Origin: Gloeophyllum trabeum ATCC 11539
Lineage: Eukaryota; Basidiomycota; Agaricomycetes; Gloeophyllales; Gloeophyllaceae
Assembly (NCBI RefSeq): GCF_000344685.1
Contig: NW_006920413.1
Location: forward strand, 356,638 to 381,967
Direction of reading: 5' to 3'
Length of the DNA: 25,330 nt
The translations under genes and the position numbers were made by a program. Below the pieces are notes generated by a model that did no database searches, was not told where the DNA came from, and was given only the letters and a program-made list of their open reading frames with translations. Below are positions 18,578 to 25,330 of the stretch, one piece after another. Every line of letters begins with the position of its first letter. Within the stretch, counting starts at the first letter, position 1.

Positions 18578-20796
18578 TTAGGCTTGGACTCTGAACTGGT
18601 CACCTTCTGCGTGGCTTGCTTGCGGTACAAGTCGGTAAACCTTAGTTTCGTGACTCCTCAATTTCATTGTGCTGGAGAATGAGAAGGACGAGCCCAAGGA
18701 TCCCAGATATAGGCCCCACTGCGCGTCGTCAGCTCGCTGCCAGAGGTCAAAAACGTGGACAGGTTGCTCGGACTGCTAACACGTTGCCGCAGAAGCTAGT
18801 GAGCAGAGAACCTCAACACCATGGAACACAACGTACGGTGAGCTCGTATGGAAGGATGTCTGTCCACGGTACCGAGACCGTCGCGTTAGTGGGGGATGTG
18901 TTGACCACCGCTACGACTGTCGCTCTACAAAGCACGTAGATGCTCAGTTGATCCGGAGGAGAGGGAGGAAGGTGGGCTCTTTACCCATGTTCCAGCGGGC
19001 CGATCCAAAGCTGGATATCCCCTCCTTCCTCGACAGAGACTTGCCAAACGCGACTAGCAGCGATGCCCAAGGGATCCTGATTAACCGCGAGGATTTCCTT
19101 GTTGCTGATGATCTCGAGTGTGTCCTTGCTCTGCGAGGGACGAGTCTCTGTCAGAGGAGAAATGAAAGAAGGAATGTGCGTTGACGGACCATGTTGGCGA
19201 GATCATTGCCTAGGATGAGAGGGCTCTTGACGAGCGCCCACATCGAAAAATGGGTGACTGGAAAAGCATCAGAATTGTCACCAAGGCCATCGATGGAATG
19301 TCCGTACTATACTCGTCTTTCGTCATATTACCATTCCCAACCTCATGCAGATTTTGTATCAGAATTCATGATCCGTATTCCACCACACCGGGCGTGCATA
19401 CCTCCAGCATATCCAGGTCCGCCCACCCCCCCGGATCTGAGTAGGGCACAATGTCTGCTGCCCAGTCGAGGATTCGCGTTACGGAACAGCCTTAGGAAAA
19501 CATATGAATATTCTGAAGTAGTGCCATAGAGGGACTGGATATTCTGCTCACGAGCTCCGAAATTAGTGCAGTTCTCTAGGGATGTGCACGGGCACCATGG
19601 GTGGTAGCCGGTGAACAGCTGTGTTGAGAGGGGGTTTCAGAACCGTGTCTTCACGAATGTGGGCCACTTACATCCCCTATATCACCCGACATACGCCAAG
19701 AGTTCGCCAGTTCCTACAGGTCGTTGAGATTAGCTACACTGGGTAAGGTAGCGTATCCACTTGCTTACGCCAGCCCACGTCCATGAGTGGTCCTCACCCC
19801 AGTTGCACATAGCGTATACGATAGGCCTTCCGGTAGCGTTGAGTGCTTTCGCCATTTTCTCGTACCTTTCGAGCGTCAGCCTATACTTGGGTGCAAGCAT
19901 CGTTACAACGGTGTACCTAGAATACGATATCGACGTGTTCCCCGAGAGTCCTTCATTGAAGCAATTGTCATACTCTACCCGACGGTTTGGCCTTAATAGT
20001 CACGGTAGTAGGTGCGTGGATGAGAGCTCACTGAGGTAATCCACGCCCCAGCTCGCGTAGGTCTTCGCGTCGATTTCTTCGTAACCTAGAGAGCCAAAGC
20101 GGCGGGCACAAGTATACCTGTGCATGTGAGTATCTCCGAGTATCCGAGGAGACAACTAACATACAGGCCAGCATCGCTGTATATCCCGAACTACAGTATC
20201 GTATGAGGGTATAGAAAACGCTATAGAGCCCGAGGGCATTCCATACCTTCAAGCCTAGGGAATGGATTTGATCACTTAGGCTTTTGATTCCACTGGGGAA
20301 CGTGTCGGGATTGGGAAGCGGCTCGTTGGTCTCAGGGTCTCTGGAATCAGCATGCCAACCTGTCTGGCGTTACTCAAGAGAAGTGACAAAGTGCGGTATG
20401 GATTCGCACAATCATCTATGATCACATCTGTAACGTGGTCCGCCCATGTTAATATCGTGAGTTTGACCATGGCTCATAGACTGACATTCGTAGCCGATGT
20501 CTTTCAGGCCGGTGCTAACGAGCGAGTTCGCGGCTGAGAGTATGGTCTCTTCCGATATGTCGCATTGAAAACGATTCCATGAGTTCTGTAGTGGATAATT
20601 CAAGTTGAATCAAACCTTCAAACAACAGAATGATATGATTACCCAGCCCAGCGGAGGCGTGCGCGCCTAGTAAACACATCAATTCTAGCGCTTCCAAAGG
20701 AGTTCAAGCTCCAGCTCTTACCAGCCCGTTGTCAACCGCTGATACCGGCAGCAAGGAGTTCGCAAGTTGCAGTGACAGCAAAATCAGCGGCAACAT
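18578..20796 (-). CDS. Secreted alpha-galactosidase, GH27
   Basis: It cleaves terminal alpha-galactose from melibiose- or raffinose-type sugars and galactomannans outside the cell. Seventeen exons (20796-20722, 20666-20643, 20585-20486, 20427-20388, 20340-20247, 20190-20165, 20117-20032, 19974-19917, 19865-19769, 19713-19672, 19618-19552, 19490-19402, 19341-19308, 19257-19190, 19130-18985, 18924-18837, 18775-18578) give 443 residues. A signal peptide covers about residues 1-20. GH27 marks follow in order: [38 protein letters not shown] with nucleophile Asp151, [26 protein letters not shown] with acid/base Asp261, then [16 protein letters not shown] and [15 protein letters not shown]-terminal beta domain follows. 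The 51-nt intron 19916-19866 is in frame and open. I removed it because splicing restores the family sequence [12 protein letters not shown]. Donor choices at 20388 and 19190 are the least certain. Confidence 0.94.
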
Positions 20797-21117
20797 TGGA
20801 ATGTCAGCGTTCAATTCGGACGGCAGGTAAAGACGAACTTGATTTCCCAAGTACGTGAATACCTCCCATGTGAATATACGTCTATTCATATGCATTAACC
20901 AATTCAAGTTCATAATCGTATATAACGGGTCACGGTGACCATCCACGAGACAGAGTTGCGCAGTCCAGATGTCCTTCCTGGCTTTGAAGATACAATCTGA
21001 GAAGCCGACTCGACAGCTAGCAAAGCAGCATACAGTAAATCAACTCACTTCTATATCGGTAAGCATACAGATGTACGCGCCGTTCCTGCACTTATGAATT
21101 CGAAGGGCTAATTATAC
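20797..21117. promoter_or_regulatory. Upstream region of the alpha-galactosidase gene
   Basis: This stretch lies 5' of the minus-strand alpha-galactosidase start. A TATATA-like run on the minus strand near 20915-20924 is about 120 bases upstream of the ATG and could be a core promoter element. No clear carbon-repressor or galactose-regulator site cluster was recognised. Confidence 0.3.
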
Positions 21118-21777
21118 ATGTACTGTTACAATGTAACATGGGCACCCGGCATTGCCTTTGAATATGTGATGGGCATCATTCATGTCCTTCCCCACCTCGT
21201 CATACTCACCTTGCGACATTCGCATAATGTGCATGCTCCCCGTACGCAATCGCCCGCGACTTTACTGTTGGCGCTGGCAAGGCTATACAGGTCCTGGACT
21301 GGGGCTGGGGCTGGGATACTAGCACTGCCCTGATACCACAGCCTAAAATGCTTTCCTGCATGTCAGAATTACGGATTCTCAGTTATTCGCCTGGTTACCC
21401 TGTTGCAGATGACATTCGACTCGAGTCGTTTTCTGTACCCAACCTCACTGTGTTGGCCCACAGCTGCACCTAGGTGTTGGGGAAGTTCAAGGCGTCCGCG
21501 CCCCTCGCTGAACAAATCACTCAGCTGACTTTCCTCGGGACGGCTTCAATTGACCGTACGATTTCCTGACCTTCAATAACTTGTCATCCCGAGTGTCTTA
21601 CCAACTGTTTCCGCCGGACCTCCAAGTATTCGATATAAGAGCATTTGGGTCAAGGCAGAAGCCCCAATTGGAAGCTCACAGATGGCATCTTAGACTATTG
21701 CCGGTTCCTGGGCAACCTGTCTTCCATCCATGGTCCTAAACTCGACGAGTGCGATTTATGGCAGAAGGCGACTAGCT
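21118..21777 (+). pseudogene. Decayed F-box/LRR-like gene
   Basis: Three frames in turn carry leucine-rich, protein-like sequence of the kind found after basidiomycete F-box domains. First comes APGIAFEYVMGIIHVLPHLV (about 21140-21210). Next comes RLESFSVPNLTVLAHSCT followed directly by a TAG stop (21420-21470), then TQLTFLGTASIDRTIS. Last comes DYCRFLGNLSSIHGPKLDEC leading to DLWQKATS and a TGA. Frame changes and stops separate the pieces and no start codon or F-box was found, so this is a broken copy. The assignment rests on general LRR character, not on a specific motif. Confidence 0.45.
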
Positions 21778-21876
21778 GACTTTGCGCAACGAGAAGCCGG
21801 AGATATGGGCCGGTATCGTAAAGTTGCGCAGAATAGCAGCTGTCGCATCGAGAACAAATATGGCGGGGTCCTGCAG
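21752..21876 (+). repeat. Dispersed inverted copy of 11091-11217
   Basis: This block matches the reverse complement of 11091-11217 over about 125 bases with scattered substitutions and one short indel. The open frame here reads ADFAQREAGDMGRYRKVAQN and continues CRIENKYG. It directly follows DLWQKATS of the decayed F-box-like gene, and the other copy has DLWLKTS at the same point, which suggests both are the 3' end of one gene family. Confidence 0.65.
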
Positions 21877-22063
21877 CAGCGTCGCCCGCCGATATGCGAG
21901 GCCCGAACATACCCGCCTCGCCTCACAGCACTCTTTACAACTGAGTATATTCTCCGAGATATAAACTATATCTGCTCTGTATATGCATCAAGTACTGCCA
22001 GTCAAAGCATCGCAGCGTAGCCGGTCTGAGCGAACCACCAATACGCAGGGGCTGAATTACAAT

Positions 22064-23559
22064 TCAAGGGTCCGGGTCCCTATGCGAGCTCCTTACAGAA
22101 TGTAGTTCAGATTCAATTGGCTGGGCCCTCCAACGCAGCCAGACCTCAATAATATCCTGAGGAAGGAGTCGGTTGTGCGAATATCGGGAAACTATGTTAC
22201 TTACCTTCTGGACTCCCAGGGTTAGAAAGGCTGCCAGAGGCACTACGGTAATCCAGGATCGATAACCATGCAGCATCAAGGAACCGCATACTTACTGAGG
22301 GAGAGTAATACTTGTGTCGTGACTGTATCCATCCTTACAAGAAACAGAATACCAGCCAGGCTGAAAACCAATATCGGAGATGCATACGAGCCCAAGGGGG
22401 ATACGCAACTCACCAGATGGCTGCAATCGCAAACAACGTAAAAAGCAAGATCCGGAGTAACATTTCAGGAGAGGGGGCTTTAGAGGTTTCCAACTCCCTG
22501 TATGATCGCCAGCGGCGGTATAGCATGACGCCAACGATCACTGACATCGAGTAAGGATTAGTATTCTTGGCATAGTCAGATAGATCACCTTCGAGAGAGA
22601 TGGTCGCCACCAACGCCAGGATGACGAGTAAAGCAGACATGCTTTTCCTACTTGCGTCCTATTGTCAGTTCTCTTGCATGCGGAGAGCTTTGGCGATACT
22701 AACGGGAAGTTGAGTAATATATGGCAAAATGTCAGACCTCTCTCAACCATGTCGAGGTGGAGTAGGCTTTGCTGAAGAACAATCACATCCAGATCTTCAC
22801 TTTGGAAATTAGGGCGAGATGGGCGTTACCTCCAAAGCAGCGACGACCACGATGCCGTAAAGAATCCAAGGGCCGGCTAGGAGCTGGTGGGCGTATGTTA
22901 ACAAACCAAGCGATTGGAGCAGGGGAGGCGGCAAACGGACCCAGGGTATCGGGATCGCTCCCTTTCGTGATTCTCCAGAGTCGTGCAATGCCGAGTAGGC
23001 ATTCAGGAACAGCTGCCAGTGTAAGGTCGTCGACGTGCGTCGCGCTCAATAACGGAGGGATTATACCTGTAGAAATGGAGAGAGCGTGGTGTATGCCGTG
23101 CTATATCATGTTAGTCAAAGCTGAGAACCCACTACCCCGAGGCAGTGTTGAACCGTACAGAACTGGTGCGCCGTAGATGAGAGTGGCTTGCGTAATACAT
23201 AATGCACGGTTGGGCTCCGACCCGAACTCCTCATTGGATATCGGACTGTGCCAGGCCCTTTTGATCAATGGAATAGAAGGGAGGCGGATCGTACCTTCAC
23301 ATCAGAACGCACAGGAGTAAATACGATAAGGAATAGACGACCCAAGAGGCACAAAAGTTGATCCAAGTCGTCTGTCGGCACACTCGATTCGATAGAAGCA
23401 TGGTGAGCAAGACACTCAGCATGCCAACACCGCCAACAGCTTGAATAACGGAGAAAGCAATGACGATAGAAGCGCGATCTTAACGGGACTGCGGGTTACC
23501 CTTGAAGAGTGGCGTGTACCGTAGTACTCACATTCAACTGCCGAGGGTATAATGGACAT
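22064..23559 (-). CDS. Seven-helix membrane protein, GPCR-like (7TM-B)
   Basis: Eleven exons (23559-23532, 23478-23313, 23257-23159, 23100-23067, 23012-22830, 22771-22703, 22658-22589, 22540-22414, 22360-22296, 22242-22205, 22156-22064) give 323 residues without a stop. Hydrophobic segments in order include SVIQAVGGVGMLSVLLTMLL, TTWINFCASWVVYSLSYLLL, ALCITQATLIYGAPVLTAY, LLAGPWILYGIVVVAAL, MSALLVILALVATISLEVIV, a segment with ILLFTLFAIAAICLAGIL, and VLLSLMPLAAFLTLGVQ. The C-terminal motif QKDIIEVWLRWR is typical of a basidiomycete family of orphan seven-helix proteins. The topology resembles fungal pheromone or nutrient receptors, but the family's function is not established. Seven helices, the cysteine pair in the extracellular loops and the short basic tail fit a receptor. 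The start ATG is followed after only 28 coding bases by an intron. An upstream ATG at 23640 is in frame but less likely. Confidence 0.8.
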
Positions 23560-24592
23560 GGTTTCGAAAAAGTCCCTGTGAGAGTGAGACGCCAGTGGAC
23601 GGCTAGTGCAGTGCGGGATGCGCTGCAGGTAGCGCTGCAATTATAAGTGCATGCCCAGATGGTATAGATATCGGTACCTGGGGATGATAGTGCCGTCTGT
23701 CATTAACAGGCGCGCATCAACGACTCAGAGAGCCATGCAATGACCGAGTGAACTCCCATATCTTCAGGGCATGATCATGTCCATCCAGGTCCTCCGCCGT
23801 TATGGCTTGACGTGAACCGGGACCGCATATGAAGGCCTTATATGAGCATTCGCTTTCTGGTGAGGTTCGATGGAAAGCCCGGTATGACATATTGGAATGT
23901 CAGCGCCGGTACGTTCCTTGACGGGCGCGTGATGCGAGCTCGACGAATCTGGATAGTACCCAATCCTCCCGTCCCGTGGGCATCCACAAGCGACGAGGAA
24001 TCATGATAATGATTCATCTTACCGCTCCCCGTAATCTGGCGTGGACGCCAAGTTTTCCTCTGCGTAGGTCAGCCATTTCTTCGTAGCACGCGTCTTGTCG
24101 AAGACTCGAACATCAGCAAAAAGGCAGGCGCGCTTTGCCGCTTTCTGACTTAACTAAGGAAAATAAGGTCGCTTGGAAACTTTAGCGGTGCCTTAGTACC
24201 ATTACTGCCTTAGTCTAAGAGAATCCGTACCCAGTCTACTAAGTTGGATGTATCTCAGCGAGTCAGTTGAGGTAAGACGTCAGGAGACGCTGCGCCAGGT
24301 GCGCTAAGGGGCAAATTCCTGTACTAAGGCATTCGATGAGCTCAGTAGATGTAATCTTAAGTTCCCCCAGTTCCTAAGGCACTCCTTACTAAGAATAGAG
24401 GCTTCCGAATCTATCAAGGACCTGATAATCACTAAGCGGTAATGTACCAGGACGCAAGAATTTAGTGTTAATGTACGAAGGCCGGAGGGATCAGGTAGTA
24501 ACGTGGCCATAGCTAGTAAGAACACATTTTCATAATCAAGAGTACAGTAATATCGCGCAGAGCTAAGAACTGAGGCGGCTTCATCGCCCTCC
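23560..24592. other. Intergenic with CTAAGG motif cluster
   Basis: The left part is the upstream region of 7TM-B. No frame longer than about 75 codons occurs, and none looks coding. The motif cluster at 24154-24379 is the only structure seen. Confidence 0.5.
24154..24379. repeat. Cluster of CTAAGG motifs in both orientations
   Basis: Six copies of CTAAGG or its reverse complement CCTTAG lie at 24154, 24191, 24208, 24304, 24324 and 24374. Four extend to CTAAGGCA. Truncated forms (ACTAAG) lie near 24236 and 24387. By base composition alone, a 6-mer in either orientation would be expected about 0.1 times in 226 bp. Confidence 0.7.
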
Positions 24593-24745
24593 TTGCCGCT
24601 CCTCCTCCTCCTTCACCTCCTCCTGCCTCTTCTTCCGCTCCTGCTCCTTCCGCTCCTGCTCCTTCCGCTCCTTCCTCTCCTTCTCCTCAGCCTCCTCCTC
24701 CTTCTTCTTGCACTTCTCCTCCTTCTTCAGCCTCTCCTTCTCGCG
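24593..24745. repeat. Polypyrimidine low-complexity tract with 15-bp units
   Basis: The plus strand is almost entirely C and T. A 15-bp unit (CTTCCGCTCCTGCTC) repeats about 2.7 times from 24632. On the minus strand this encodes a Lys/Glu/Arg-rich segment typical of the eIF4G linker, so the long Leu-rich plus-strand frame is an artefact of the composition. Confidence 0.85.
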
Positions 24746-25330
24746 CGCATCCGTGAGTCGCTGATTCTACGCCTCCTCGGTCTCCATGTGGACGATACTG
24801 CAGCGCGGACTGGCAGGCGACGGCAGCGCAATGGGCGCTCCAGCCTGCGCCTGCTGCTTCCTGAGCTCCTGCAAGTCCACCTCCTTGCCGTCCGCGGCCT
24901 TGATGAAAACCTTCGACTGTCTAGGTACGAACGCGCTGGCACCTGTGTTCAGCCACGCATTGCCGACAGGAAGCACAGGTCTGAGGGATGTGGAGGTTGA
25001 GGGAGGAGAGGAGATGGAGCTCGCGCTGCTTGAGGGAGTTGAATGCTGGGCAGGGATGGTGTGTGCAGGTGCGTGGACGCTGGGCCCTTTCAGTGGCGGC
25101 GGGGATTACGGGGAGACATAGGCATAATATGGGGCGGCCCGGGTGGACCGGGAGGAGCATGAGAGAGGTGGCTTTGCGGATGATGCTGTTGAGGAAGAAA
25201 GCCTTGCGGCGGCATGTGCCACTGGCCATGGGGAGAATACGGGGGCATGTAGTGTTCCGGAGGGAGTCCAGGCATGTACGAGTACTGTAGGTATCCAAAT
25301 CAGTTCGTCTGCTCTGAAACGCTACGGAAA
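24593..25330 (-). pseudogene. Broken N-terminal part of eIF4G
   Basis: eIF4G is the scaffold of the cap-binding translation complex. The minus strand carries features of its fungal N-terminal half in order. A Pro/His/Gln-rich region (MPGLPPEHYMPPYSPHGQW) follows a CTACAG acceptor near 25290. A Ser/Thr/Pro-rich region comes next, then NTGASAFVPRQSKVFIK and ADGKEVDLQELRKQQ, a segment shared by basidiomycete eIF4G, then a charged Lys/Glu coiled segment. Two lesions are visible. The frame changes at about 25085-25110: one frame stops after SPRNPRRH, while the downstream frame opens there. A TAG at 24767-24769 interrupts MET-EEA and NQRLTDAREKERLKKEE. The sequence after the charged segment (below 24600) is unrelated. 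The 5' end lies beyond the window. It is probably a partial duplicate, although sequencing errors would give the same picture. Confidence 0.7.

Noticed and set aside
22769..23176. 135-codon plus-strand frame
   Set aside because: It lies antisense to several exons and introns of the 7TM-B gene and has no domain of its own.
24593..25000. Long plus-strand frame very rich in leucine
   Set aside because: It is the complement of the Lys/Glu-rich eIF4G segment and is open only because the tract is almost pure C and T.

Overview
The window looks like basidiomycete DNA, most likely from a wood-rot or mushroom-type agaricomycete. Genes sit close together on both strands and are cut by many 45-70 nt introns with GT...AG ends and CTGAC/CTAAC-like branch sites. 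The recognisable proteins are fungal: Sey1, a large G-alpha-like protein, a sugar porter, a GH27 alpha-galactosidase and basidiomycete-type seven-helix membrane proteins. I spliced the main genes by hand. Six models close with a coding length divisible by three and no internal stop: 831, 521, 821, 457, 443 and 323 residues.

Layout, left to right. 1-340 is transposon-like or unassigned sequence that ends inside a degraded seven-helix receptor-like gene (340-893, minus). 894-1866 has no supported gene. 1867-5104 (minus) is a 14-exon Xaa-Pro aminopeptidase P with a proline/serine-rich extension. 5105-7900 holds only weak gene candidates, plus two clusters of short palindromes (6955-7240 and 7362-7486). 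7964-10892 (plus) is a sugar porter in 26 exons, several of them micro-exons. 10893-11384 contains a decayed F-box-like fragment. 11385-14503 (plus) is the ER-fusion GTPase Sey1. 14504-16122 is a long intergenic stretch with a perfect 20-bp hairpin. 16123-18343 (plus) is a G-alpha-like protein that lacks the catalytic glutamine. It converges on the secreted GH27 alpha-galactosidase (18578-20796, minus). 21118-21880 is a decayed F-box/LRR-like gene. 22064-23559 (minus) is an intact seven-helix protein. 23560-24592 is non-coding and contains a cluster of CTAAGG motifs. 24593-25330 (minus) is a broken 5' part of an eIF4G gene.

Functionally, the alpha-galactosidase (extracellular release of galactose) and the sugar porter (uptake) could serve the same nutrient route, and a G-alpha-like protein and a seven-helix protein lie beside them. 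That link is inference from proximity only. Sey1 and aminopeptidase P are housekeeping neighbours. Decayed gene copies (7TM-A, the F-box-like pair, eIF4G) and repeat clusters suggest local duplication and decay between intact genes. No prokaryotic-style operon, CRISPR array, rRNA or convincing tRNA is present.
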